A DNA stretch of 64,000 nt from Bog-756 sp963777665 (GTDB taxonomy: Bacteria > Actinomycetota > Acidimicrobiia > Acidimicrobiales > RAAP-2): contig CAVZRJ010000003.1 in assembly GCA_963777665.1 (NCBI GenBank), positions 310,001 through 374,000 on the forward strand. The letters run 5' to 3'. Numbering within the stretch: the first letter of the stretch is position 1; every line of letters begins with the position of its first letter. The notes under the pieces are model-generated. The model was not told the origin of the DNA, searched no databases, and was given only the letters and a program-made list of their open reading frames with translations. The translations under genes and the position numbers were made by a program. Positions 18,036 through 26,686 of this stretch are shown piece after piece.

Positions 18036-18590
18036 CTAGCCGCGAAGCTCGGTCTCGAATGCCAGCCGGTCGAAGAGCACACGGGAATCCATCGGATTGC
18101 CGTTCAGCCGCGCAGCTGGTGTTCCCTGCGGATCCTCTGCTTGGTAGACGGCCTCTCGCCTCAGCACCCAATTCGCATAACGGGCACTTCGCACACCGGA
18201 GACGAATTCCGAGTCGGTCAGCCCCATGGCTGCGCCCAGACGCACAAGGTCCTCGGTCGTGAACCCTCCGGTTCCCTCGGGGGGCTGTGCCGCAAACAGC
18301 GCGTGCCGGAGTTCGTCGAAGCGACCGGTCTCCGCGGCGAGCGCAAGCGCGTTGTCGGCCCGCACCGACTCTGGGCCCAGGAAGCAGCGCATGCGGTACT
18401 CGACGGCCAGCTCACCAGCCTCCAAGGCTGTCGTGATGAGAGTTCCGTTGAGCTCTTCGAACTGCCGACAGTAAGGGCACTGTGGGTCCTCGAAGAGGAC
18501 CATGTCCCTCTGTGCGTCGGCGTTGCCGACAAGGACTCCCCCTTCGGCGGTATGACCGGAGGGAGTGGCCACTGGATCATTGGCGTTCAT
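18036..18590 (-). CDS. DsbA-like thioredoxin-fold protein (Thioredoxin_4 type)
   Basis: A 184-residue protein. VLFEDPQCPYCRQFEE carries the CPYC active site of DsbA/thioredoxin-fold oxidoreductases, followed by an all-helical insertion (ADNALALAAETGRFDELRHALFA) and the C-terminal strand with cis-Pro region (QGTPAARLNGNPM). It would make or isomerise disulfides or act as a peroxidase partner. No signal peptide is visible, so it may act in the cytoplasm, or the start is wrong. An in-frame ATG at 18602 (MESEMNAN) is an alternative. It lies 32 bases after the Ohr gene on the same strand, and both fit an oxidative-stress unit. Confidence 0.8.
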   Translation of the reverse strand: MNANDPVATPSGHTAEGGVLVGNADAQRDMVLFEDPQCPYCRQFEELNGTLITTALEAGELAVEYRMRCFLGPESVRADNALALAAETGRFDELRHALFAAQPPEGTGGFTTEDLVRLGAAMGLTDSEFVSGVRSARYANWVLRREAVYQAEDPQGTPAARLNGNPMDSRVLFDRLAFETELRG

Positions 18591-18622
18591 CTCTGACTCC
18601 ATATCTTCAGAGGCCGGAATGG

Positions 18623-19083
18623 TCAGCTGTCTCCAGGCTCTGCGGTCGGGACCGAGTGGCCGTTGGCCTTCAGGGTCACGTCGACGTTGCCACGCGTTGC
18701 GTTGGAGTAGGGGCACACCTCGTGAGCTGCGGCGACAATCGACACGCGCGCGCTCGGGGTCGGCAATTCCAGAAAGTGAGACATCGAGTCCCACGGCCAC
18801 ATTGAACCCGCGGTTCGTCGGTGGTGATCAGGCTGACCTCCGAATCTATTGAAACGGCCCCGAGGTCAACTTGCTCTCGACGCCCGACAACGCCCAGCGC
18901 TCCTTCGAAGCACGCGGCGTAGCCCACGGCAAACAGCTGCTCAGGATTCGTACCTCCACCGTCACCGCCCATCTCGACGGGAGTGCGCAGCTGGACATCC
19001 AACGCCTCGTCATTGGTCACTCCGTGACCCTGGTCCCGGCCGCCCACCACATGGGCTCGGGCCGTGTACAGCGATTTTGCCAT
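18623..19083 (-). pseudogene. ohr: Ohr/OsmC-family organic hydroperoxide resistance protein, frameshifted
   Basis: About 152 residues are recovered when two one-base insertions are removed, near 18796 (in GAACCGCGGG) and near 18732. The protein then reads as a complete Ohr: LYTARAHVVGGRDQGHG, VEMGGDGGGTNPEQLFAVGY, peroxidatic Cys in YAACFEGALG, and the resolving Cys in HEVCPYSNATRGN. Ohr reduces organic hydroperoxides using lipoylated protein. Both catalytic cysteines are kept, which suggests the shifts are sequence errors or very recent. Start ATG 19083 has GAGGAG upstream. The span of 461 bases equals 153 codons plus two, as expected for two insertions. Confidence 0.82.
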
Positions 19084-19227
19084 TCTCGACTCCTCTCGGG
19101 CGTCCCGTTCTTGCGACGTTACCGGCTTGCCCCTCCCGAAGGACCGGGCCATTGTTCAGTCTGCGATCCTGCCCTGAACTCTGCCCTACCATTCCCTTGC
19201 GAGGGCTCAGTTACGTGAAAAAGGCGG

Positions 19228-20265
19228 ATGCCGGTGAGAAGACGTCGGGTGCTGACTCTGTCGCTCGTGGTCGTTGCGGTCGCCATCGGTGCCGGCGTTC
19301 TCGCCGCCACGCACTCGTCTTCGCCGGCGGCAACGAACGGGGAGAGCCCATCAGCGGCTCCGCGAATCATCATCGACTCGGACCTGTCCCTGTGGTGGGA
19401 TGATGCCACTGCGATCGGCATGGCGAACATCCTGCAACAGCGGGGTACCGTGCGGATCCTTGGGATCATGTCGGACATTCGGAACCCACTGGCGGTAGCC
19501 GCTATGGATGCCATCGACACCTCCTACGGTCATCCGAACATCCCACTGGGTGCGGTCGCCAACAGTGGTGCCGACACGGCACCCCATGGTTACAGCAATG
19601 ATCTCGTCGACAAGCTTCCGCACACTGTGCACTCGAGCAGCGATGTCCCGGGAGCGGTGGATCTCTTCCGCCACCTCCTGGCGAACCAGCCGAATCGCAG
19701 TGTCACCATTGTGGCAATCGGTGCCTATACGAATTTGGCAGGATTGCTCCGTTCGACGTCGGGACAAGGCAGCTCGCTCGATGGACGTGCACTGGTCCAA
19801 GCGAAGGTGAAGCGACTGTTGATCGAGGACGGCCTGTTTCCCAATGGTGCCCCCGCCGTCACGAACCAGAAGCTGGACCTCGCTTCGGCGAGCTACGTCG
19901 TGAACGGCACCGATTGGCCCACGCCGATCGCGTGGGTCGACGGCTTCGTCGGGATCCAGACGAAGGTCGGAGGCGGGCTTTGTACTTCCGTGGGGCCCAA
20001 CAACCCGATGCGCATTGTGTATCAGTGGGAATTCGGCTGTGGTCCTCCTGGTGACGGAGACTGGGACGGCCCGACGTTCCTCTATGCCATCGGGGGCAAG
20101 CAGGGCATCTTCTCGGAGCTGGGTCAAGGCGGTGCGGCCTATGTCAACGCCCAAGGTGGATTGTCGTGGCGGACCGATCCGAGCCGTCCCCATGATGTCT
20201 ATGTCCACGTCGTCAATCAAGGGGCATTGAACGCAACGATCAACGCACTTCTTGTAGCGAACTAA
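19228..20265 (+). CDS. Secreted nucleoside hydrolase-like protein (IUNH family)
   Basis: A 345-residue protein with an N-terminal signal or membrane anchor (RRRR then LTLSLVVVAVAIGAGVLA). The mature part begins with IIIDSDLSLWWDDATAIGMA, matching the DxDxxxDDxxA calcium-binding signature of inosine/uridine-preferring nucleoside hydrolases, followed by the conserved VTIVAIGAYTNLAGLL. These enzymes release ribose from nucleosides; extracellular members scavenge nucleosides. ATG 19228 is only two bases from AAGGCGG; the GTG at 19234 has better spacing. It stands alone, divergent from ohr. Confidence 0.78.
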   Translation: MPVRRRRVLTLSLVVVAVAIGAGVLAATHSSSPAATNGESPSAAPRIIIDSDLSLWWDDATAIGMANILQQRGTVRILGIMSDIRNPLAVAAMDAIDTSYGHPNIPLGAVANSGADTAPHGYSNDLVDKLPHTVHSSSDVPGAVDLFRHLLANQPNRSVTIVAIGAYTNLAGLLRSTSGQGSSLDGRALVQAKVKRLLIEDGLFPNGAPAVTNQKLDLASASYVVNGTDWPTPIAWVDGFVGIQTKVGGGLCTSVGPNNPMRIVYQWEFGCGPPGDGDWDGPTFLYAIGGKQGIFSELGQGGAAYVNAQGGLSWRTDPSRPHDVYVHVVNQGALNATINALLVAN

Positions 20266-20409
20266 TTTGGTGCCGTGAGCGGCGATGTCAGAGCCTGTCC
20301 ATCCACTGAGCAGCACCTGTCGCGCAGAGCTGCGCCATGTCCAGGAGCGCCTGGGCCCGTCCGACTTTGTGAGCCCCATGGCCCCTCTCGGCTCCGCCGG
20401 GAAGGTCCG

Positions 20410-20436
20410 TGTCGATTTCGCCGCCCCTCATTCGTC
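20410..20436 (+). promoter_or_regulatory. Candidate ECF42-type promoter
   Basis: TGTCGA (20410-20415) is followed after 17 bases by CGTC (20433-20436). This matches the bipartite motif reported for ECF42 sigma factors, TGTCGA at -35 and CG(A/T)C at -10. The predicted start is near 20443, giving a 34-base leader before the YCII gene, and the gene after that encodes an ECF42-type sigma factor. The arrangement suggests positive autoregulation. Confidence 0.6.
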
Positions 20437-20476
20437 ACTTCAGTGCAGGATTCCACTACTCGGAAGGATGACGACT

Positions 20477-20863
20477 ATGCGCTATACGCTCCTACTCCAC
20501 TACCCCGAACCGACCGCTGACGAGCTTGGCTCCGACGCACTTGCCGAGGGGATGCGTGCATTCCAGGCGTATGCGAAAGCGCTGGACGACGCGGGTGCGC
20601 TCGCGAGCGCCGAGGTACTGCAGCGATCAGAGGCGACGACCACGGTCACGCTCGCCGGCGGTGAGCTTATGGTTCAGGACGGCCCGTTTGCCGACACGAA
20701 GGAGCAGATCGGCGGCACCTTCGTGATCGACGTCCCTGACATCGATGCCGCGATCGCGTGGGCAGCAAAGGCGCCATCGGCGTCATGGGGCCATGTCGAG
20801 ATCCGACCGACAGCGACCCGGTACGTGAATGGCGCGTGGCAGGGCACACAGCCGGTGACATGA
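20477..20863 (+). CDS. YCII/DGPF-domain protein, partner of the ECF42 sigma factor
   Basis: A 128-residue protein of the YCII-related family. It opens with MRYTLLLHYPEP and contains the DGPF motif in VQDGPFADTKEQIGGTFVIDV, the mark of DGPF proteins that accompany ECF42 sigma factors. The fold is ferredoxin-like; function is unknown. ATG 20477 is preferred because GGAAGG lies 9 bases upstream; the ATG at 20468 would touch that site. The 3' end overlaps the sigma gene by four bases (ATGA), so the two are translationally coupled. Confidence 0.86.
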   Translation: MRYTLLLHYPEPTADELGSDALAEGMRAFQAYAKALDDAGALASAEVLQRSEATTTVTLAGGELMVQDGPFADTKEQIGGTFVIDVPDIDAAIAWAAKAPSASWGHVEIRPTATRYVNGAWQGTQPVT

Positions 20864-21870
20864 CCGGCCGCGATGCCTTCACGGCTGCTGAGCGCACGGC
20901 GCGGGCCTCCTACGGTCGGCTCGTGGCGCTGCTCGCGAACTGGACCCATGATCTCGCGCTCGCCGAGGACGCGCTCGCCGACGCTTTCGAACGGGCCATG
21001 CGCACCTGGCCTGCGGCCGGGATTCCCGACAATCCGGAGGGGTGGTTGGTAACCGTGGCCCGCAACAGGATCCGTGACCTCCTCACCTCGGCAGCAGCGC
21101 GCACGAATACACAGCTCGAGGACGATCCCGGGAGCATTCTCGAGGAGCCGGACCCCGAGACGATCCCCGACAAGCGGCTGGAGCTGCTGTTCGCATGCGC
21201 GCACCCCGCGATTGATCCCGCGGTGCGCACTCCGCTCATGCTCCAGGTCGTGCTCGGCTTCGACGCAACCCGTATCGCCTGCGTGTTCGCGGCGCAGCCG
21301 GCGGCGATGGCGCAGCGACTGGTCCGGGCGAAGCGCCGCATCCGCGACGCCGGCATCCCGTTCTCCGTACCGACGCGCACGGAGATGCCGTCGCGGCTGC
21401 CCGCCGTGCTCGAAGCGATCTACGGCGCCTACGCCATCGATTGGCTCGACCAGCACGAGCAGATACGCGAGTCGATCGCCGACGAGGCACGGTGGCTAGC
21501 AGTGCTCACCGCGAGCCTCCTCGACACGGAACCCGAGGCATGGGGTCTTGCCGCACTGCTCACGCTCGCGCAGTCACGGGCGCCGGCGCGCGCCAGTTCG
21601 CCGTGGCCGCCCCTCGACCGGCAGGACACCGCGCTATGGGACCGTGCGCTCATCACCGAGGGCGAAGCGCTCCTGCGTCGCGCGCACACGCTCGGCGCCC
21701 GCCTCGGAAGGTTCCAGATCGAAGCCGCGATCCAGTCTGCACATTGCGACCGGGCGCGCACCGGGACGCTCGATCGCGCCGCCATCGTCCAGCTCTACCG
21801 AGGTCTTGTCGTCATCGCACCGACCACTGGGGCGGTGAAAGCCCTCGCCGCACTTACGACCCAACCGTGA
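20860..21870 (+). CDS. ECF42-group RNA polymerase sigma factor with C-terminal extension
   Basis: A 336-residue sigma factor. Region 2 is seen in ALAEDALADAFERAMRTWP and GWLVTVARNRIRDLL; region 4 in RTPLMLQVVLGFDATRIACVF through MAQRLVRAKRRIRDAGIPF. The last 150 or so residues form a helical, TPR-like extension (LDRQDTALWDRALITEGEALL; LYRGLVVIAPTTGAVKAL) typical of ECF42 and needed for activity there, since no anti-sigma factor is encoded. It is coupled to the DGPF gene. The likely target includes its own promoter at 20410-20436. Confidence 0.88.
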   Translation: MTGRDAFTAAERTARASYGRLVALLANWTHDLALAEDALADAFERAMRTWPAAGIPDNPEGWLVTVARNRIRDLLTSAAARTNTQLEDDPGSILEEPDPETIPDKRLELLFACAHPAIDPAVRTPLMLQVVLGFDATRIACVFAAQPAAMAQRLVRAKRRIRDAGIPFSVPTRTEMPSRLPAVLEAIYGAYAIDWLDQHEQIRESIADEARWLAVLTASLLDTEPEAWGLAALLTLAQSRAPARASSPWPPLDRQDTALWDRALITEGEALLRRAHTLGARLGRFQIEAAIQSAHCDRARTGTLDRAAIVQLYRGLVVIAPTTGAVKALAALTTQP

Positions 21871-21930
21871 CCGTACGTGCGAACTAGTCGGCGGCGGAGC
21901 CGAGCGTGGACCGGTCACGCGCCGGCACGG

Positions 21931-22665
21931 CTATCTGGCGAACTCGTCATGTCGGCGTATCCACGTGGGATCGGCGGGTTCGCCCTCGTCGCGGCCGCGG
22001 GGGACTCGGTCGAGGATGCCGTAGTACACCATCACGGGCTCGAGCCCCCTGGCCGTGGCCGAGTAGGTGAGGTACAGGTCCTCACCGGACCTGGTGAACA
22101 CGCTCAGCCCGGGGCCCTCCGACATGTAGCTGATCGCGTCGGTCCCACACTCGGCGGCAAGCCTGGCGGGGATGTTGGGCGGCTCGTCCTCGAACCAGCT
22201 TGCCACTGTCTCCTTGGCCACCGAACGCCCGAAGTCGAAGTTGAAGTCGCTCTCGTAGCTGGAGGCCCAGTTGAAGTTCCACCCCATCCGATTGCGGTAA
22301 GGGAGGAGCTTGTCCAGCGGTGCGCGTGAGACGCAGATCACGGTGACGTCCCGGGCCTTGAGGTGCTCGAGCACGCCGTTGAAACTGTCTGCGATGGAAG
22401 AGCAGACGGGGCACCCGGCCTCGTAATCCGGGCCGAACATGAAGTTGTACATGGCGAGCTGCGAGCGCCCGTCGAAGAGCTGAGCCAGGGTGCGGGTGCC
22501 CTCGGCGGTCTGGAAGGTGTAGTCCCTCTCGATCCGCGCCCAGGGCAAGCCGCGTCGCATGCGGGTCAGCTCGTCGCCGCGCCGGGTGTGCTCCTTCTCG
22601 AGGGCGAGCAACTCGCTACGGGCTGCTGTCCATGCTTCTTGGGTCACGATCTCGTGATCAGGCAT
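21931..22665 (-). CDS. DUF899 thioredoxin-like protein
   Basis: A 244-residue protein of the DUF899 family. Family features: RSELLALEKEHTRRGDELTRMRRGLPW near the N-terminus, then the thioredoxin-like core LAMYNFMFGPDYEAGCPVCSS with a CPVC motif, and FNWASSYESDFNFDFG. Members are predicted redox proteins or dithiol oxidoreductases without a settled role. ATG 22665 (MPDHEIVT) is chosen because AAGGAGACAGAAGAG directly precedes it. The gene ends near the DUF2182/ArsR/SRPBCC genes on the same strand and lies 57 bases after DUF2182, so it could be co-transcribed with them. Confidence 0.82.
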   Translation of the reverse strand: MPDHEIVTQEAWTAARSELLALEKEHTRRGDELTRMRRGLPWARIERDYTFQTAEGTRTLAQLFDGRSQLAMYNFMFGPDYEAGCPVCSSIADSFNGVLEHLKARDVTVICVSRAPLDKLLPYRNRMGWNFNWASSYESDFNFDFGRSVAKETVASWFEDEPPNIPARLAAECGTDAISYMSEGPGLSVFTRSGEDLYLTYSATARGLEPVMVYYGILDRVPRGRDEGEPADPTWIRRHDEFAR

Positions 22666-22722
22666 CTCTTCTGTCTCCTTTGTTCTTTCACTGGCGGCAT
22701 TGGTCACGCAGGCGGAACGGGG

Positions 22723-23457
22723 TCACATGGATGGCATGGGATGCATCGGGGGAACAAGGCCGGGCACCAACGAGGGGGCGACGAGGATGGCGACTCCGAG
22801 GGCGACGATCGCCAGTGCTACCGGTACGTCGATGGCAGCTCTTGGCGCCGTGAGCTTCTGGGCGAGGATCATCCCGCCGATCACGGCCATCCAGGTAAGG
22901 CTCATTGCTCCGAGCGCCACCATCATCAGCATCAGCCCGACGCTCGAACCCATACAGCACAAGCCAAGGCCCAATCCGGACGGCACCATCTGACGGCACA
23001 TCCCGCGGAACCGCCGCTTCATCGGCGTCAGCTCGTACGCTGCAGCCGCCAATGTGAAGGCACCTGCGGCGACCGTCCCATGCGGTCGGTAGAGCGCGTA
23101 CACGACGACACCGAACAGTGCCCACACGACGAGGTACGACCCGACATAGCGTGGCAGCTCGAGTGCCCGAAGCCCGGTCTGCGCGAGCCGTAGCACGGCC
23201 GGAGCCGCTCCCGGCAGCATCATGGCCGCCATCATCGCCACCCAGACGGACAAGAAGGAGGGGAACGAACCCAATCGGGTCGCCACGCCCATGTCCATCC
23301 CACTCATGAGTCGGATCGCGAGAAACCAGCACGCGATTCCGACCCCGACAGTGACGACCAGCGCGGTCGCGGTCACAGCAGCCGCACTGTTGTCAGATCC
23401 GGGCTTGTCAGATCTGGGCTTCGCGATCGCCGGTGTCAGTGCAGATGGTGCCTCCAT
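22723..23457 (-). CDS. DUF2182 integral membrane protein
   Basis: A 244-residue membrane protein with about six or seven transmembrane helices. The met-rich helix SVWVAMMAAMMLPGAAPAVL and the late LCCMGSSVGLMLMMVALGAMSL are characteristic of the DUF2182 family of predicted metal-binding membrane proteins. The C-terminus (PPMHPMPSM) is also methionine- and histidine-rich. Function is unknown; copper-related roles are only suggested by such residues. It begins 11 bases after the ArsR gene with GGAGGG upstream, so it is the third gene of an SRPBCC-ArsR-DUF2182 operon. Confidence 0.83.
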   Translation of the reverse strand: MEAPSALTPAIAKPRSDKPGSDNSAAAVTATALVVTVGVGIACWFLAIRLMSGMDMGVATRLGSFPSFLSVWVAMMAAMMLPGAAPAVLRLAQTGLRALELPRYVGSYLVVWALFGVVVYALYRPHGTVAAGAFTLAAAAYELTPMKRRFRGMCRQMVPSGLGLGLCCMGSSVGLMLMMVALGAMSLTWMAVIGGMILAQKLTAPRAAIDVPVALAIVALGVAILVAPSLVPGLVPPMHPMPSM

Positions 23458-23468
23458 CGTGGACCCTC

Positions 23469-23828
23469 CTATGTCTTCGGTTTGCGGCTCTTGTCTCTGG
23501 TATCTGCATGAGCGGCTTCGGCCAGCCTCTTGATGCTCTCGAGGCGCTGATCCCACCGCCTGGCGAGGTCGGCCATGTTCCGGGTGGCCTGGTCGAGGCG
23601 GGTGGTTTCGACCCGGTAGAAGACTTCGCGGCCCTGCTTGCGACGGCTGACCAGGCCGGCCTCCTCGAGTACGACCAGGTGTTTCGACACCGCCTGGCGG
23701 GAAAAGGGAACCTGCTCGGCCAACTCGCTGGCGCTCGCCTCTCCGCCGCCGACGAGCAAGTCGAGGACCGAACGACGAGAAGGCTCGGCGATAGCCGACC
23801 AGAGCCGGTCGTCGGGCCCGTTCCTCAT
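23469..23828 (-). CDS. ArsR-family transcriptional repressor, second system
   Basis: A 119-residue winged-helix protein: LWSAIAEPSRRSVLDLLV, recognition helix in PFSRQAVSKHLVVLEEAGLV and wing in RRKQGREVFYRVE. No metal site is seen. It overlaps the SRPBCC gene upstream by four bases. It most likely represses the operon by binding GTGCAA-N7-TTGCAC at 24330-24348, which overlaps the -35 box. The order SRPBCC then ArsR is a frequent actinobacterial module, and this window has a second, non-identical one at 15-17 kb. Confidence 0.87.
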   Translation of the reverse strand: MRNGPDDRLWSAIAEPSRRSVLDLLVGGGEASASELAEQVPFSRQAVSKHLVVLEEAGLVSRRKQGREVFYRVETTRLDQATRNMADLARRWDQRLESIKRLAEAAHADTRDKSRKPKT

Positions 23829-24274
23829 CCCGTCCGGTGCTCGACGAACAACCCGCCCAGGCGGTCCAGGAAGTCGGCCCAGCCGCCGTCGTGCTCATGC
23901 GCATAGCGGTCCTTCTCGGTATCGGGCCACGGGAGTAGGTGGTCACCGCTCTCGACAACCCGCAGCAGGGTGCGCTCCGCATCGCGGGGCGTCAGGCTGA
24001 ACTCGACCAGCACCGAGTTGGCAGGTACCGGCTCCTCTCCATCGGGATGGTTCCAGCGGAACGAGAACCGGTGGGGAGGATCGACCGTCTCCACGACTAC
24101 GGGTCCGCCGTGATGCTCGCCGAATCCCATGTACCCCTGGCCGCCGGGCTCGAGTTCCAGCTCGACCCGGTCGGCGAACCATTTGACGATCTGGTCGGGT
24201 TCGGTGATGGTGCGCCACACCACCTCCAACGGAGCTTCGATCACAATGTCCCGCTCGATCCGTAAGTCGCCCAT
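23825..24274 (-). CDS. SRPBCC (AHSA1-type) protein of the second ArsR operon
   Basis: A 149-residue protein with the AHSA1/SRPBCC signature: RDIVIEAPLEVVWRTITEPD, WFADRVELELEPGGQGYMGF, VDPPHRFSFRWNHPDG and the C-terminal helix HEHDGGWADFLDRLGGLF. ATG 24274 (MGDLRIERD) is preferred to an upstream in-frame ATG by similarity and by GGAGTG upstream. It is the first gene of the operon and overlaps ArsR. Ligand and role are unknown. Confidence 0.84.
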   Translation of the reverse strand: MGDLRIERDIVIEAPLEVVWRTITEPDQIVKWFADRVELELEPGGQGYMGFGEHHGGPVVVETVDPPHRFSFRWNHPDGEEPVPANSVLVEFSLTPRDAERTLLRVVESGDHLLPWPDTEKDRYAHEHDGGWADFLDRLGGLFVEHRTG

Positions 24275-24306
24275 CACACACTCCTGGCTTTCTCGATCTG
24301 CAACTG

Positions 24307-24348
24307 AAGGTAGCACATCCTGGACCGAAGTGCAACCGTTTATTGCAC
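24307..24348 (-). promoter_or_regulatory. Promoter and operator of the second ArsR operon
   Basis: On the minus strand TTGCAC (24335-24330) and TACCTT (24312-24307) are 17 bases apart. The -35 box is one arm of the dyad GTGCAA-N7-TTGCAC (24330-24348), so a repressor dimer would exclude RNA polymerase. The leader to the ATG at 24274 is about 25-27 bases. Confidence 0.7.
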
Positions 24349-24617
24349 ATCGTGGTCGTCAGAGTCAGAGGTGGGTGTCGTCCGGCTCGGAGGCGACGCA
24401 TCCGGGCGGCGCACCACCCTGTGCCTGCCCGCGCGATCACCGGAGATCTCGGCCGGAGCGCTCGGACGTATCGGGGCTTGTGTCGCGACCGATGCGGTGC
24501 GGAGGCTGGACGTTGGGTGGACTCTGCGTCGAGGGCCGGTCAACGGGCGCGTTCAAGATCGTCGTCTGCCACGACCACGACGGGTGGCACCCAAGGCGAC
24601 GGGTAACCTGCCCACCC

Positions 24618-26030
24618 ATGACCAAGGGCGCCGTCGTGAGCCGGGCAGAGGATTTCCCGCGGTGGTACCAGGAGGTGATCGCCGGGGCCGAGATGGCGGA
24701 GAACGGCCCGGCGCGGGGAACGATGGTCATCCGGCCCTGGGGCTACGGGATCTGGGAGCTCATGCAGGCCGAGCTCGACCGGCGCATCAAGGAGGCAGGG
24801 GCGGAGAATGCCTACTTCCCGCTCTTCATCCCTGAGTCGTTCTTGCGGCGCGAGGCCGAGCACGTCGAGGGCTTCGCGCCAGAGCTGGCCGTGGTGACCC
24901 ACGGCGGGGGCAAGGAGCTCGAGGAGCCCCTGGTCGTGCGCCCGACCAGCGAGACGGTGATCAACAGCTTCTTCTCCAAGTGGATCCAGAGCCACCGTGA
25001 CCTGCCCATGCTTCTCAACCAGTGGGCCAACGTGGTGCGCTGGGAGCTGCGGCCCCGCCTCTTCCTCCGCACGACGGAATTCCTGTGGCAGGAGGGCCAC
25101 ACCGCGCACGCCACCGAGGCCGACGCCCGCTCCTACGCCCTGCGCGTGCTCAACGACGTCTACCTGGCCACCATCGTCGACGTGCTCGGCATCCCGGTGT
25201 TCACCGGGCACAAGACGGCCCGCGAGCGTTTCGCCGGCGCCATCCAGAGCTGGACGTGCGAGGGGATGATGGGCGACGGCAAGGCACTGCAGATGGGTAC
25301 CAGCCATGAGCTCGGGCAGAACTTCTCCCGAGCCTTCGACACTACCTACACCAACACCGCCGGCACCCTGGAACACGTCTGGCAGACGTCGTGGGGAGTC
25401 TCCACCCGGCTGGTGGGGGCGTTGGTCATGGGACACGGCGACGACTTCGGGCTGCGGCTGCCTCCGGCCTTGGCCCCGGCCCAGGTGGTGGTCGTGGTGG
25501 TCAAGGAGGACGAGGCGGTAGGGACTGCGGCCCGAGCCCTGGCGGTGGAGCTGGAATCCGGCGGCTGGCGAGTGCGCATCGACGACCGAACCGACACCAG
25601 CTTCGGTCGGCGGAGCGTGGGCTGGGAGCTCAAAGGCGTGCCGGTCCGGGTCGAGGTCGGACCGCGCGACCTGGCCGAGGGCAACGTGACCGTCGTCGTC
25701 CGCCATACCAGGGAGAAGCGGAACGTGGCCCTCGGCCGAGTGGCAGCAGAGGTGTCGGCGGTCCTGGCCCAGGTGGGTCCCGACCTTCTGGCGGAGGCCA
25801 GGGCGCTCCGGGACGAGCGCACGGTCGAGGTCGACTCGCTCGATGCGGCCGTCGAGGCCGGCGCCACCGGCTTCGCCCGGATACCCATGGCGGCGCTCGG
25901 GGACGACGGTGAGGACCGGCTTGCCGCCGACGCCCTCACGATCCGCTGTCTGCAGCGGCCCGACGGAGGGCTGGCCGAGCCCGGCGACGGCGACGCCGAC
26001 CTGGTGGCCGTGATCGGCCGCTCCTACTAG
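24618..26030 (+). CDS. proS: Prolyl-tRNA synthetase, short archaeal/eukaryotic-like type
   Basis: A 470-residue class II aminoacyl-tRNA synthetase that charges tRNA-Pro. Motif 1 lies in RGTMVIRPWGYGIWELMQAEL, motif 2 in VRWELRPRLFLRTTEFLWQEGH, motif 3 in TRLVGALVMGHGDDFGLRLPP; the anticodon-binding domain follows (SGGWRVRIDDRTD, VPVRVEVGPRDL). It lacks the large editing insertion of the E. coli type and has the shorter type-3 layout, which is common in several actinobacterial lineages. Start ATG 24618 is chosen by alignment of TKGAVVSRAEDFPRWYQEV with the family opening. It is intact despite many frameshifts elsewhere in the window. Confidence 0.93.
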   Translation: MTKGAVVSRAEDFPRWYQEVIAGAEMAENGPARGTMVIRPWGYGIWELMQAELDRRIKEAGAENAYFPLFIPESFLRREAEHVEGFAPELAVVTHGGGKELEEPLVVRPTSETVINSFFSKWIQSHRDLPMLLNQWANVVRWELRPRLFLRTTEFLWQEGHTAHATEADARSYALRVLNDVYLATIVDVLGIPVFTGHKTARERFAGAIQSWTCEGMMGDGKALQMGTSHELGQNFSRAFDTTYTNTAGTLEHVWQTSWGVSTRLVGALVMGHGDDFGLRLPPALAPAQVVVVVVKEDEAVGTAARALAVELESGGWRVRIDDRTDTSFGRRSVGWELKGVPVRVEVGPRDLAEGNVTVVVRHTREKRNVALGRVAAEVSAVLAQVGPDLLAEARALRDERTVEVDSLDAAVEAGATGFARIPMAALGDDGEDRLAADALTIRCLQRPDGGLAEPGDGDADLVAVIGRSY

Positions 26031-26045
26031 ACCCAGTCGAGTCCG

Positions 26046-26067
26046 CCATCCGGGTGCTGCCCGATGG
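26046..26067 (+). terminator. Possible proS terminator hairpin
   Basis: Fifteen bases after the proS stop, CCATC-(C)-GGG and CCC-GATGG form an 8-base-pair stem with one bulged C and a five-base loop TGCTG. No T-run follows, so it may be a weak or protein-assisted terminator. It also lies just before the end of the convergent TetR gene. Confidence 0.4.
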
Positions 26068-26100
26068 ACCCGATTGGCACGGCATCCCGGTGAGGTGGAC

Positions 26101-26670
26101 TCAGGTGCTGGCCGCCACCGCCCGCATTTCGGCGACAGAGTCGCGCATGATGGACGCGAGGTCCCGGCTGTCGGTTGCACCGGCCCACCGCTCGACGGCT
26201 ACGCGCAGCACGGTCATACCGGCCTCGGCAGCGAAGGTTGCCTGTGGTTCGCTCACGCCGCGTTGACGAAGGGCATCGGCGACGGCTGCCGCGAAGTCAG
26301 CCAGTTTGGCGAGTTCGCGTTCGCGTAGTTCGGGGTTGGCAGCGATCACCTCCTGGCGCTGCAGGGACAGGTCCCGGCGAAACTCGCCGAGCATGGTGGC
26401 GGCGGCGTCGAGGCCCCCGGAAACGGCATCGAGGGGCCCGTCGGCTGCGGGCGCACCGGCCACCCCGGCCACGATCTGCTCCTTGAGGATGGCGGACCCC
26501 CCGAAGAGGACCTCTCGCTTGTCCGGGAAGTGCCGGAAGAAGGTGCGTTCGGTCACTCCGGCGCGCACCGCAATCTGGGCGGCTGTGGTCTGGTCGAATC
26601 CCCGCTCCGAGTAGAGCGCGAGCGCCGCTTCCTGCAGGCGACCTCGACTATCCGGTTCCCATCGACCCAT
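26101..26670 (-). CDS. TetR-family transcriptional regulator
   Basis: A 189-residue regulator with an N-terminal helix-turn-helix: GRLQEAALALYSERGFDQTTAAQIAVRAGVTERTFFRHFPDKRE is the typical TetR pattern, reading across residues about 10-54. The C-terminal ligand domain is helical and unspecific. ATG 26670 (MGRWEP) is preferred; MDVMGRW at 26679 is possible. It is divergent from an SDR gene, and the region between contains two copies of a palindromic site that probably serve both genes. Confidence 0.85.
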   Translation of the reverse strand: MGRWEPDSRGRLQEAALALYSERGFDQTTAAQIAVRAGVTERTFFRHFPDKREVLFGGSAILKEQIVAGVAGAPAADGPLDAVSGGLDAAATMLGEFRRDLSLQRQEVIAANPELRERELAKLADFAAAVADALRQRGVSEPQATFAAEAGMTVLRVAVERWAGATDSRDLASIMRDSVAEMRAVAAST

Positions 26671-26686
26671 GACATCCATCCTACCG

